14,299 nucleotides of DNA from Promethearchaeota archaeon. Lineage in GTDB: Archaea > Asgardarchaeota > Lokiarchaeia > Sigynarchaeales > SOKP01. Made by a program: the position numbers and the translations under genes. Below are positions 1 through 7,555 of the stretch, one piece after another. How positions within the stretch are numbered: the stretch's first letter is position 1; the number at the start of each line of letters is the position of its first letter. The notes under the pieces are model-generated. The model saw nothing but the letters and a program-made list of their open reading frames with translations. It was not told the DNA's origin and made no database searches. The stretch spans positions 1 through 14,299 of the forward strand of contig JAEOTJ010000471.1 in assembly GCA_016839905.1 (NCBI GenBank), read 5' to 3'.

Positions 1-97
1 AAAACCCTTGAAAACGATCGTATTTACATTCAAACCGTTCTAAGCGACTATGAGTAAAAACTTAAATTTCATGATCACCTAAAAGGTGTTATACCCA
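1..97 (-). repeat. Left arm of a perfect 97-bp inverted repeat
   Basis: This segment is base for base the reverse complement of 14175-14271; position n pairs with 14272-n. Identity ends at 98 versus 14174. At the outer end the left arm runs off the window, so the true repeat may be longer. On the minus strand the arm begins 6 nt after the stop codon of the surface-protein gene. It holds a small hairpin at 76-88 (arms CACCT and AGGTG, 3-nt loop) and a longer imperfect one at about 7-44. No open reading frame or tRNA-like fold is evident. It may be a dispersed element, a MITE or a structured 3' end. Confidence 0.95.
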
Positions 98-103
98 AAA
101 AAT

Positions 104-2485
104 TTAGTTTCTAAATTTACGCTTCTTTTTAATAACTAATGCTACTATACCAATAGCCATGAATATCAAGTAAAAGTTGCCGAATGGTATTTTGAGGGTT
201 TTTTCTGGCTTATCTGGGGGAGGCTCATCATCATCATCATCATCTTCAGGTAATTCACCTAAAGTTATAACAAAAATGGAGGCATGATCTAATTGTATAG
301 TCAAATTTCCCATACCATCATCAGTGAGTTCTAACACTTTCCATTCGTTAGAATCTACATCGAAATATAAGATATTAAAGGTCTCTGTAGTGTTTATATC
401 ATGCTGAATAGTAATATTAATCGGGAAATCTACTTCTGAACTCTTATTCACCATTATATCGAAAAATAGAACGCTCGTAACAGTAGATGGGAGATCTACG
501 CCTGTTGGATTATCGGAAAAAGCAGCGTTTAATAGTAGGGTATCAGCATCCAATGTGATATTGAGAGTTATAGTGAAATTTAAATCTTCTACAAGACTAA
601 TATTAATTTGATGAAATCCCGCAGCCAGTATCGTTGCATTTTTATAATATAAGACCATACCCTCTAATTCTTCTTCACCCATATAGTTTAATTCATGGGC
701 ACATGCATATTTAAGTGTTCCATCGGGGAAATATTCAAAATATATATACCCTCCTGTTGTCGAATTATACATCTTAATCCAGTTAACACCATATAATATT
801 TGATCAAAATCTGAGGTTACTAACGTTAGCCAACTTAATGCTTCAGCCATTTCGACCCCTGTTGTCCCTTTAGGAACCAATAGATTAAAAAATTGAGATT
901 CATTTGACATGATTAGAGGTGATGTTTCACTTGCCATTCCAATTATCGAATTATTCATCTCCGATATCCAACTTTCAGATTGAAAGTCCCAAGTTGATAT
1001 ATTTGCTAATACTTGTTGAACAGACATAGTTATCATCCCCATCCAAAGAATAGTTGTATTTCTGATCTCTACAATTTCAACTTTTGTCTCATTTTCCATT
1101 AATCCAAAATATAAAATGTCGCCAATATCTACACTCCACTCTCCGATATCATCATATGGATTAAAATCTGTAATACGAGTAAAGTTTATAGAAGTGGGAT
1201 CGGTTGAACCCAGACACATGAAAGTCTCTGCCTTTTCTAAAGTCCCATTGTCATAATATGTTAAGTTTAGATATGTACCTTTTGTATTATTAGCAAACCA
1301 AAGTGTTTTTGCTCCTTCATATACTATTATTTCTTCAAGTCCTCCTAAATAACCGTCATAAACAAAAGATAAAGCATTGGCACACCAATGTAGATCCAAA
1401 ACATTAGATGAATTTTTTGGTATAAATGGATTTGCGTACATACCCAGTTGTTGCGAAAGGTCTCTCGGAAACATATATCCTTGTTCATAACAAATTGCTG
1501 AAGCATTAGAGGGGGGATTAGCTGTAAGGTTTGTATATTCCATTAATTGGTTTAAAGTTGAATTCCAATACATCTGTTTTAGAAATACACCATAACAATC
1601 ATTTGGCATCATTTGGTACATGACAGGGCCTAAATTTCCGATTTTAGAAATATTATATACCAAGTCTAAGCCCCCACCAGGAAAACCTTCCATTTTCCAA
1701 CCTATAGCTGTATCATTGTTAAAATCCCAATAATTACCCGCCCCATGCGGAATAAGATCAAAAATACGAGTGTAGTTATAGCACGCAAAATCAGGTACCA
1801 TTCCTCCGAGTGTAGTATTTAATTCACCGTTTTTTAGAGTACCGTTGTCATAAAAATACATTCTTACATATTCATTAGAAGTAGCATCATTTTCTAACAT
1901 TATAAGATTATTATCAGCAGCTGTGTTTGTTGTTACTATAGGAGTCATACTTGATATATAGAACCCAAAATCATTGATTAATCTCTGAGCGCACCAATCA
2001 AGTGGTAAAACAGATCCGTTTAATGGAATAAAGGGAGTACATAAAAGCTCAAGTCCGCCTCCAACTTTTGAACCACTAACAAAATCATCTAGGGTAGTAA
2101 CATTGACCCCCGAACAGTTAACTATTGGCCGGGCTAAATTTTCTTCAAATTCCATTTTATCAAAATTAAATTGTATCTCAATTAATTGGACTAAATACCA
2201 AAAAGCGGAAGGGAATTGAGTATCTATAACATTCATTAATCCTATTTTTGAGATATTATATGTAAGAGGCTGATTAAGAATTAATAAATCACCTTGATAT
2301 GCATTACATTGCCATCCTATAAATGTATTATTATCGAATCCCCATTTTAGGTTATCATTAGGTGCACTGGGAGGTGGACTAAATGCTGTATCTGCTCTTG
2401 CATCAATAGTAGTAAAATTTAGGGTTGTAATTGCTGTTATAATGAATAGTATTACAATAGTTATTATTGTAATTTTTTTTTTCAT
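104..2485 (-). CDS. Secreted, C-terminally anchored surface protein with three tandem repeat domains
   Basis: This is a 793-residue exported protein of unknown function. The start is the ATG at 2485, which precedes MKKKIT and a hydrophobic signal peptide (about residues 5-22) and follows a GAGG ribosome site 8 nt upstream. An earlier in-frame ATG at 2539 would only add 18 residues before the signal. Three related domains follow, at about 48-245, 253-440 and 450-598. The first two share W-F-N-N/D-T-IGW openings and PFIP...LDxxWCAxxL cores, and all three end in an aromatic-rich strand with (D/N)GTLK/E. A beta-rich domain (about 620-743) ends in DHASIFVI, as in other archaeal surface proteins. 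Then come an Asp-rich linker (748-753), a Pro-rich stretch, a membrane helix (about 769-785) and a KKKRK stop-transfer tail. About 33 N-X-S/T sequons suggest heavy N-glycosylation. The protein probably sits on the outer cell surface; its ligand is unknown. Confidence 0.85.
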   Translation of the reverse strand: MKKKITIITIVILFIITAITTLNFTTIDARADTAFSPPPSAPNDNLKWGFDNNTFIGWQCNAYQGDLLILNQPLTYNISKIGLMNVIDTQFPSAFWYLVQLIEIQFNFDKMEFEENLARPIVNCSGVNVTTLDDFVSGSKVGGGLELLCTPFIPLNGSVLPLDWCAQRLINDFGFYISSMTPIVTTNTAADNNLIMLENDATSNEYVRMYFYDNGTLKNGELNTTLGGMVPDFACYNYTRIFDLIPHGAGNYWDFNNDTAIGWKMEGFPGGGLDLVYNISKIGNLGPVMYQMMPNDCYGVFLKQMYWNSTLNQLMEYTNLTANPPSNASAICYEQGYMFPRDLSQQLGMYANPFIPKNSSNVLDLHWCANALSFVYDGYLGGLEEIIVYEGAKTLWFANNTKGTYLNLTYYDNGTLEKAETFMCLGSTDPTSINFTRITDFNPYDDIGEWSVDIGDILYFGLMENETKVEIVEIRNTTILWMGMITMSVQQVLANISTWDFQSESWISEMNNSIIGMASETSPLIMSNESQFFNLLVPKGTTGVEMAEALSWLTLVTSDFDQILYGVNWIKMYNSTTGGYIYFEYFPDGTLKYACAHELNYMGEEELEGMVLYYKNATILAAGFHQINISLVEDLNFTITLNITLDADTLLLNAAFSDNPTGVDLPSTVTSVLFFDIMVNKSSEVDFPINITIQHDINTTETFNILYFDVDSNEWKVLELTDDGMGNLTIQLDHASIFVITLGELPEDDDDDDEPPPDKPEKTLKIPFGNFYLIFMAIGIVALVIKKKRKFRN
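225..244. repeat. Trinucleotide microsatellite (ATC/GAT)n
   Basis: A short run of TCA/ATC triplets encodes the six-Asp linker of the surface protein on the minus strand. Slippage here would change linker length without breaking the frame. Confidence 0.7.
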
Positions 2486-2491
2486 AATTAA

Positions 2492-2496
2492 ATCCT
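2492..2496 (-). promoter_or_regulatory. Ribosome binding site of the surface-protein gene
   Basis: The minus strand reads TGAGG about 8 nt before the ATG at 2485. This supports 2485 rather than 2539 as the start. Confidence 0.6.
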
Positions 2497-2521
2497 CATT
2501 TAAAATTTTATAAATGATAAT

Positions 2522-2534
2522 TATTATATAATTA
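2522..2534 (-). promoter_or_regulatory. Possible TATA box of the surface-protein gene
   Basis: The minus strand reads AATTATATAATAA here. A transcript starting about 26 nt downstream (near 2502) would have a short leader that contains the GAGG site. Archaeal TATA boxes are hard to tell from background in DNA this AT-rich. Confidence 0.35.
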
Positions 2535-2554
2535 TTCATTGTTCTTTTTTAAAT

Positions 2555-3469
2555 CTATTGTAGATTTTCAATTAAACACAGAAAAAAACCAATTGTGTCA
2601 TGTAGATGAGGATATATTCGCTGAGATAGTTTCAATTTTGGATTTAATTCCATATCAAATACTTTTGTGAGACCTTCAACTCCGAATTTCTGTTCTATTT
2701 CAATTATTTCATAACTTGCTTTTTCTTTTAGCACTTCATTGACAACCAACTCGTTTTCTTCGGGTCCGATGGAACATGTGCTATATAATAATTTTCCCCC
2801 TGGTTTCAGTACTTCTAGTCCCGCTGTTAATATTTTTTTTTGAATCCGTGATAATTTATTTATATCATTTAGAGTTTTACTTTTTTTTCTTTTTTTATCC
2901 TGTCGAATTAAGCCTTCTCCTGTACAAGGAGCATCTAATAGTATTTTATTAGCCTTTATATTTAATTCATCAATGTTAATCGCATCTTGGTTTATTATAA
3001 TTGAGTTTGAAATTCCCATTCTCCTTATATTCATTTCTAAAGCCGGAATTCTTTCTTTATTCTTCTCAATTAATAAAAGTTTTCCCTTATTTCCCATTAT
3101 CTGAGCTAATTGTGTTGCTTTACTTCCGGGTGCTGCACACATATCAATCACTACGTCATTAGGTTTAGGATCTATAATTAAAGCTGGAAACATCGAAGCT
3201 ATATTCTGTAAATAATAGTAACCTTGTAGATATTCGTGTAGAGAGCCCAAGTTCAATGGTGCTTTAAGAATCTTTAATCCATATTGAACAAGCTCAATTG
3301 CCTCTACTTTAAAACCCTTTTTTTCCAATCTAATTCTTAATTCAGATGGTTTTATTTTTAAAGTATTTACTCTTATAGAAGGAGTTAAGGGTTTTTCATT
3401 AGCTTCTAAAAGCTTTATCGTATCATCTTTCCCTAAGAAACTTAAGTATCGCTCAACCATATAGGGCAA
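2555..3469 (-). CDS. NOL1/NOP2/Sun-family RNA cytosine-5 methyltransferase (Trm4-like)
   Basis: This enzyme methylates cytosine C5 in RNA using S-adenosylmethionine; archaeal relatives modify tRNA. Counting from the TTG start, the SAM-binding motif DMCAAPGSK is at 109-117, DAPCTGEG at 179-186 (Cys182, which releases the product) and STCS at 230-233 (Cys232, the catalytic nucleophile). The family C-terminal signature (R-x-PH-H-T-GFF) is at 284-296. No PUA domain is seen, and the 304-residue length fits the short archaeal type. The start is uncertain: TTG at 3469 or ATG at 3460, neither with a clear ribosome site. The in-frame codons further upstream (back to a stop near 3523) still read like family sequence. 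The surface-protein gene lies 69 bp downstream and probably has its own promoter. The exact RNA target cannot be read from sequence. Confidence 0.92.
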   Translation of the reverse strand: MPYMVERYLSFLGKDDTIKLLEANEKPLTPSIRVNTLKIKPSELRIRLEKKGFKVEAIELVQYGLKILKAPLNLGSLHEYLQGYYYLQNIASMFPALIIDPKPNDVVIDMCAAPGSKATQLAQIMGNKGKLLLIEKNKERIPALEMNIRRMGISNSIIINQDAINIDELNIKANKILLDAPCTGEGLIRQDKKRKKSKTLNDINKLSRIQKKILTAGLEVLKPGGKLLYSTCSIGPEENELVVNEVLKEKASYEIIEIEQKFGVEGLTKVFDMELNPKLKLSQRIYPHLHDTIGFFLCLIENLQ

Positions 3470-3551
3470 ATACCCATATTTTACAGAAAGCTCCGAAATA
3501 ATATTTAAATCTTGGGAAATTATTTATCAACTCAGTAATTCTATGCTAATA

Positions 3552-3563
3552 TTTAATAAAATA
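3552..3563 (+). promoter_or_regulatory. Possible TATA box of the CYTH gene
   Basis: TTTAATAAAATA is centred about 28 bp before the ATG at 3586. This fits a leaderless or near-leaderless archaeal transcript; no Shine-Dalgarno sequence is present. Confidence 0.35.
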
Positions 3564-3585
3564 TGATTAATTATAATTGTTGTTA

Positions 3586-4191
3586 ATGATTGAAGTAGAA
3601 ATTAAGGTAAGAATTTCGGATCCTGAATTAATGAGGCAAAATTTTGAAGCTAAAGGCGGAATTTACAAGTTATCACTACTTCATGAAGACACCTATTATA
3701 ATATGCCAGAAAATCTTAGAGATTTTAAAAAAACGGATGAAGCTTTAAGAATACGCAAATCGGTAACATATCATAGAGAAGAGAAAAACTCAAAAAATCC
3801 ATCTAAATATTATATCACATATAAAGGGAAAAAAATGGATATTTTATCTAAGACTCGTGAAGAATTAGAAACAAGTATTAAAGATGGAGAAAAGGTTAAG
3901 GAAATATTAACAATCTTGGGTTTTCGAGAAATTTTTACAGTAAATAAAGAACGAGAATTATATGAATTTAATTATAAAAACCATCAAATAAAGGCTTTAA
4001 TAGATTATCTTCCTATTTTAAAAGAATATTTTATTGAAGTTGAATATACCACAGAATCAAATAAGGAAATTGATGAGGCTCGTGAAATTTTATTTGATTT
4101 TTTAGAAAATTTAGGATTTAAAAAAGAAGATTCAATTACCAAATCATATTTAGAATTAATTTTAGATAAGAATATAGGAAAATTAAATTAA
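3586..4191 (+). CDS. CYTH-domain protein (class IV adenylate cyclase / triphosphatase family)
   Basis: This 201-residue triphosphate-tunnel metalloenzyme is of the CyaB/thiamine-triphosphatase type. The diagnostic ExExK motif is at residues 3-7 (E3, E5, K7). The other tunnel residues are recognisable in order: HEDTYYN, ALRIRK, YITYKGKK, a TREELE strand, IDYLP and FIEVEY. They supply the basic and acidic side chains that grip the triphosphate and the divalent metal. The ATG at 3586 is preferred because ExExK normally lies at the very N-terminus; the three upstream codons (TTG TTG TTA) are unlikely to be translated. There is no ribosome site and a TATA-like element lies about 28 bp upstream, so the transcript may be leaderless. 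The stop codon is 2 nt from that of the convergent nucleotidyltransferase gene. Whether it makes cAMP or hydrolyses a triphosphate is not decidable here; triphosphatase activity is at least as likely in archaea. Confidence 0.88.
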   Translation: MIEVEIKVRISDPELMRQNFEAKGGIYKLSLLHEDTYYNMPENLRDFKKTDEALRIRKSVTYHREEKNSKNPSKYYITYKGKKMDILSKTREELETSIKDGEKVKEILTILGFREIFTVNKERELYEFNYKNHQIKALIDYLPILKEYFIEVEYTTESNKEIDEAREILFDFLENLGFKKEDSITKSYLELILDKNIGKLN

Positions 4192-4193
4192 AT

Positions 4194-5327
4194 TCACATT
4201 GATTTACTTTCTCTTATTATTTCATGATGGCAAATAGAAAGTGAAATGAATTCATGAGCAATTAATCTAATATTTGCTAGTACTTCCACGTTTGAGGCTA
4301 ATATTACTATGTTTTTTTCATTTCCTTGTAAAATTGCTTTATCATGAATGTGGCAATCATTAGAAATAATTGCTCTATCGATTTTAACATTCTTAGCAAT
4401 ATAAGTTTCATTATAAATTAAAGCCTCCTTGATTGTGGTATTGTCATCAATAAATACATTATCACCAATAATCACATTTGGACCAATCACACAATTTTTT
4501 TTTATAACAACATTTTTTCCAATAGTTACTGGGGGATATATTAAGGCTTTTCCTTCTATACTAACACTATCATCAATAATATTCTGACTATCCATATTTT
4601 TCAAAAGATCATTCATGAGTATAATGTTTCCTTCAAGTAATTCTTTGGGTTTACCTATATCCAGCCAAATTCCAGAGATCGGATAATGGTACAATTTATT
4701 TTCACTTGCGAGTATGGGATAAATCTCCTTTTCCATTGAAATTTCTTTATTCAGTTTTATGTATGAAAAAATCTCTGGTTCTAATATTATTACACCTGCA
4801 TTAATAGGCATTGGAATTATTTCGCCTTTAGGTGGTTTATATTCCGATTTTTCAAGAAATTTTGTGATTCTTTGAGTTTCTTCATCAACTATCAAGACAC
4901 CATAGCGAGAAGGATCTTCTACAGTTTTACCAGCAATGGTGGCTGTTCCTCCATATTTTTTATGTGAATTTAGCATGTCTTGAAAATCAAAATTTAATAT
5001 AACATCCCCATTCAACATGAAGAAATTATCATCTTTCAATTGATCTTCAGCTAATTTAACTGCCCCTGCTGTGCCCATTGGGGTTTTTTCATCCGTATAA
5101 TGGATTTTAATGCCCAATTTACTGCCATCCTTGAAATGATTTTTTAGAGAATCTGCCATTATGCTAACTGCTAGAACCATCTCTGTTACTCCAATCTTTT
5201 TCAAGAGCAGCATTTGCCTTTCAATTACAGGTATATTACAAACAGGCATTAGAGTCTTAGGAATGGTACAAGTAAGAGGTCTTAATCGAGTACCCCATCC
5301 ACCGGATAATATTATTCCCTTTGTCAT
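4194..5327 (-). CDS. Sugar-1-phosphate nucleotidyltransferase, GDP-mannose pyrophosphorylase-like, with C-terminal left-handed beta-helix
   Basis: This 377-residue enzyme couples an NTP to a sugar-1-phosphate to give an NDP-sugar and pyrophosphate. The NTP-transferase domain (about 1-240) carries GGWGTRLRPLT at 9-19, IPK (Lys24), the metal Asp108 in LNGD, EK at 159-160, NAG at 176-178 and a WLDIG segment with the second metal Asp223. Hexapeptide repeats typical of a left-handed beta-helix run from about 264 to 335. Segments such as LAVS..ADSL, PMGTAGA, EDPSRYGV and EKEIYP resemble eukaryotic GMPPB, so GTP:mannose-1-phosphate is my best guess; glucose-1-phosphate or another sugar remains possible. 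The last 40 residues depart from the hexad pattern. The ATG at 5327 follows GGAAGG. The gene is 34 bp downstream of the membrane-protein gene on the same strand and is probably cotranscribed. The product could feed glycosylation of surface proteins. Confidence 0.87.
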   Translation of the reverse strand: MTKGIILSGGWGTRLRPLTCTIPKTLMPVCNIPVIERQMLLLKKIGVTEMVLAVSIMADSLKNHFKDGSKLGIKIHYTDEKTPMGTAGAVKLAEDQLKDDNFFMLNGDVILNFDFQDMLNSHKKYGGTATIAGKTVEDPSRYGVLIVDEETQRITKFLEKSEYKPPKGEIIPMPINAGVIILEPEIFSYIKLNKEISMEKEIYPILASENKLYHYPISGIWLDIGKPKELLEGNIILMNDLLKNMDSQNIIDDSVSIEGKALIYPPVTIGKNVVIKKNCVIGPNVIIGDNVFIDDNTTIKEALIYNETYIAKNVKIDRAIISNDCHIHDKAILQGNEKNIVILASNVEVLANIRLIAHEFISLSICHHEIIRESKSM

Positions 5328-5358
5328 TAATTATAACCTTCCTTTTATCATTAATTAT
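5324..5358. repeat. 11-bp direct repeat spanning the nucleotidyltransferase start
   Basis: TCATTAATTAT occurs at 5324-5334 and 5348-5358, with a 24-bp period. On the minus strand both copies carry AATTAATGA. The upstream copy therefore offers a second ATG, which opens a six-codon reading frame (M-I-K-G-R-L) ending in TAA just before the true start. Confidence 0.6.
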
Positions 5359-5361
5359 TAA

Positions 5362-6228
5362 TTAAGGAGTTTTTATATCTATGTCTATTATTTCCATTAT
5401 ATCGAGTTTTTTGGCAAATTTTAAAACATATTTTTTCCGCTTTTTCTGAGTTTTATCTAATATAAGAACTGCGGGTAAAGACCAGAGGGCAATAAGAATT
5501 GGAAATGGTACTAAAAACATAACCATAGAAAAGTGTAATTGACTACCATATAACTCAAACATTATACCAACGAAAGTAATGAATGACAATATGACTGAAA
5601 TCCCGGCATAACCCTTTAAGATGTTTTGAAACCAACCTCCCACGCTTTTTACTTCAATTGGCTCGTTTTTACCCCTTACTTTCTCCCGATTTGTATATAC
5701 TAATCCTGCATCAGTCAAAAACCAAACCCCTGAAAATAATGCAAAAGCAATACCGTTTGTTACACTTATCATTACGAAAAGCATTGCGATGGGATATCCT
5801 GTTTGTATATTTATATCGGCAAGTAAGAGGCTAGTGAGAGCTGCATTAAAAACAAAAGATAAAGCAAAATTCATTCCCATAAGAGCAGGGAAAAAACCCC
5901 TAAAAGTATATTCAAACTTTTTCTTATGTTTCTTTTTTATTTGTTTTTCCTCATCTTTCGGTCTTACATCAATACCATATCTTTGTTTCCTGCCTATAAA
6001 CGTTTTATGAAGGAAAAGGAACAAGGGTGCGGTTAAATATCCCATTAGTGCCCCAAGAATTGCAAAAAGAGGGATCATCCATATTAATAATGCCGCGTGT
6101 AACCCCATTGAACCCGGAATTAGGTTTAGAATCCCCTCCTCATTCCTCATACCAACTAGGAGTCCTATTGGCAGAAAGATGGTAATTGCTATTATAATTA
6201 TTATTGGTTTTGTATATTTATTTGACAT
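5362..6228 (-). CDS. Six-helix integral membrane protein of unknown function
   Basis: I do not recognise the family. The 288-residue protein has hydrophobic helices at about 8-26, 44-73, 114-138, 145-172, 206-225 and 232-257. A long, strongly basic loop at about 75-110 (including KKKHKKK) is expected to lie in the cytoplasm. A second polar loop lies at about 176-198, and a basic C-terminal tail (KTQKKRKK onward) ends in an acidic IDIDIKTP. No catalytic motif, transporter signature or metal site stands out. The ATG at 6228 has only a weak purine-rich GAAGAGAT upstream. The gene lies 34 bp upstream of the nucleotidyltransferase on the same strand, so the two are likely one transcription unit. 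That hints at, but does not show, a role in envelope or glycan biology. Confidence 0.8.
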   Translation of the reverse strand: MSNKYTKPIIIIIAITIFLPIGLLVGMRNEEGILNLIPGSMGLHAALLIWMIPLFAILGALMGYLTAPLFLFLHKTFIGRKQRYGIDVRPKDEEKQIKKKHKKKFEYTFRGFFPALMGMNFALSFVFNAALTSLLLADINIQTGYPIAMLFVMISVTNGIAFALFSGVWFLTDAGLVYTNREKVRGKNEPIEVKSVGGWFQNILKGYAGISVILSFITFVGIMFELYGSQLHFSMVMFLVPFPILIALWSLPAVLILDKTQKKRKKYVLKFAKKLDIMEIIDIDIKTP

Positions 6229-6391
6229 TATAATCTCTTCAAAAATTTTTAATAATTTTATTATAAATCCAATGCATTTAAACCTTTTAATTAAAAAAAA
6301 ATAGTTCTTATATTAATCTATCATGATAAGAATTAAAAATTTTAATTAATTACAGTTATCAAGGTTTTAAAAAAACTTTATATTTTAAAAA

Positions 6392-6766
6392 ATGCCTTGT
6401 ATTCATGGTTTAGAGGAGTTTAATTGCCCAACATGTAGAATTGTGAATTCTACAACGCCAAGAATTTCATTAAAAATAAAATCAATACAAAATGATTTAT
6501 TGAAACCTGAACATCCCCTTTTTCAGCAGGAATCTAAAAAGAAAGGTGAATTAATAAAAGAAATATTACATATACAGCCTCCATTAATTCATAATCCAAT
6601 AAATAATATAATAAAGCCTAAAAATATTAATGAATTACCGAATTTTAAAAATAAATTATTTTTAGAAAGACTTAATGAATTAGATGTTTCTAAATTGGAT
6701 ACTTTTGGTATAACTAAAAAGATTCCTTTAGATGTACCTGAATTGAAATTAAAGAAGAAAGAATAA
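6392..6766 (+). CDS. Small Cys/His-motif (putative zinc-binding) protein
   Basis: This is a 124-residue protein of unknown function. The first 16 residues contain C3-x-H5-x6-C12-x2-C15, a compact CxH...CPTC cluster that could bind one zinc ion. The rest is low-complexity, rich in Lys, Asn, Ile and Pro, and looks largely disordered, ending in a basic KLKKKE tail. Such a layout suits a protein that docks through its zinc knuckle, but no partner is visible. The ATG at 6392 has no Shine-Dalgarno sequence; a TATA-like TTTTAAAA at about 6365-6372 would give a near-leaderless transcript. It is divergent from the membrane-protein gene and followed by a T-run at 6795-6801, so it may be monocistronic. 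Codon use resembles its neighbours, and the in-register Cys/His motif at the very N-terminus argues that the gene is real. Confidence 0.7.
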   Translation: MPCIHGLEEFNCPTCRIVNSTTPRISLKIKSIQNDLLKPEHPLFQQESKKKGELIKEILHIQPPLIHNPINNIIKPKNINELPNFKNKLFLERLNELDVSKLDTFGITKKIPLDVPELKLKKKE

Positions 6767-6794
6767 ATTTAAACATATCTCTTGAGAATTATTA

Positions 6795-6801
6795 TTTTTT
6801 T
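6795..6801 (+). terminator. Poly-T stretch after the Cys/His protein gene
   Basis: Seven consecutive T begin about 28 nt after the stop codon, with more T-rich sequence following. Archaeal transcription commonly ends at such T-tracts without a hairpin. Confidence 0.35.
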
Positions 6802-6850
6802 ATCCTTATTTTAGTATTTTAGTTAGAATTAAAAAGTCTTAAAGATAACA

Positions 6851-6860
6851 TAATTTTATA
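6851..6860 (+). promoter_or_regulatory. Possible TATA box of the UPF0173 hydrolase gene
   Basis: TAATTTTATA is centred about 25 bp before the AGGTGA ribosome site at 6881-6886, so a short-leader transcript would still keep that site. Confidence 0.35.
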
Positions 6861-6880
6861 GAAAATTTAAAAAAACAATA

Positions 6881-6886
6881 AGGTGA
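6881..6886 (+). promoter_or_regulatory. Strong ribosome binding site
   Basis: AGGTGA lies 7 nt before the ATG at 6894. It is one of the few strong Shine-Dalgarno sequences in the window and fixes the hydrolase start. Confidence 0.65.
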
Positions 6887-6893
6887 AATTTAA

Positions 6894-7529
6894 ATGGAAA
6901 TATTTTGGTTAGGTCATGCTGCGTTTAAAATAATAACTTCTAATAGTAAAATCATTTATTTAGACCCATATAACGTGAAGAAAGACGATGAAAAGGCAGA
7001 TATTATAATATCCTCTCATTCTCATTATGATCATTTTTCAAAGGGGGATATTAAGAAATTGTTGAAAGATGACACTGTGCTTATAGGTCCAACCAGTATT
7101 GAAAACGACTTGAAAAAATTGAATGGAAAACCATTGAAGATTGGAGAAAGCCTTGAGCATGAAGGTATTAATATCAAGTTAGTGCCTTCATATACCGTAA
7201 AAAAGGGAACTCATCCGAAAAGTAATGAATGGGCAGGTTCTGTAATAGAAGCAGGAGGAAAAAGCGTTTATCATGCGGGAGATACGGGAAGAATCCCGGA
7301 AATGAAAGAATTAGCAAATAGAAACATAACCGTCGCATTATTACCTTGCGGGGGGAAATTCACAATGGATTTTGACGAAGCTACAGATTGTGCTTTAGAT
7401 ATCAAGCCTGAAATCGTAGTACCAATGCACTCTTGGGGCACGGACTTAAATCCATTTAAAGACATAATGGCGAAAAAAGATCCTAACATTAAAGTTGAGA
7501 TATTAGATAACAAAACCTTAAAAATATAA
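6894..7529 (+). CDS. UPF0173-family metallo-beta-lactamase-fold metal-dependent hydrolase
   Basis: This 211-residue cytoplasmic hydrolase has the metallo-beta-lactamase fold and resembles UlaG/UPF0173 proteins. The metal ligands are in order: H42-S-H44-Y-D46-H47 (the HxHxDH motif), H127 and D130 in YHAGDTG, and H179 in PMHSWGT. The opening IFWLGHAAFKI is the family's usual first strand, and the length is near the usual 210-230 residues. The fold binds two divalent metals and hydrolyses ester or phosphoester bonds. Members of this clade have no agreed substrate, so none is proposed. The ATG at 6894 is set by AGGTGA. An 11-T run follows the stop codon, so the gene probably ends its own transcript before glucan phosphorylase. 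Confidence 0.88.
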   Translation: MEIFWLGHAAFKIITSNSKIIYLDPYNVKKDDEKADIIISSHSHYDHFSKGDIKKLLKDDTVLIGPTSIENDLKKLNGKPLKIGESLEHEGINIKLVPSYTVKKGTHPKSNEWAGSVIEAGGKSVYHAGDTGRIPEMKELANRNITVALLPCGGKFTMDFDEATDCALDIKPEIVVPMHSWGTDLNPFKDIMAKKDPNIKVEILDNKTLKI

Positions 7530-7532
7530 TTA

Positions 7533-7543
7533 TTTTTTTTTTT
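7533..7543 (+). terminator. Poly-T terminator after the hydrolase gene
   Basis: Eleven consecutive T start 3 nt after the TAA stop codon, the longest T-run in the window. This is a typical archaeal intrinsic termination signal. Confidence 0.5.
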
Positions 7544-7555
7544 CCTTACCCGAAA

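Noticed and set aside
2486..2539. N-terminal extension of the surface protein (MNNYIIIIIYKIL...)
   Set aside because: The following Met has a GAGG site and a normal signal peptide; the extension would lie in the promoter and place extra residues before the signal.
5161..6010. Plus-strand frames at 5161-5361 and 5789-6010
   Set aside because: They run antisense to well-supported minus-strand genes and have no family features of their own.
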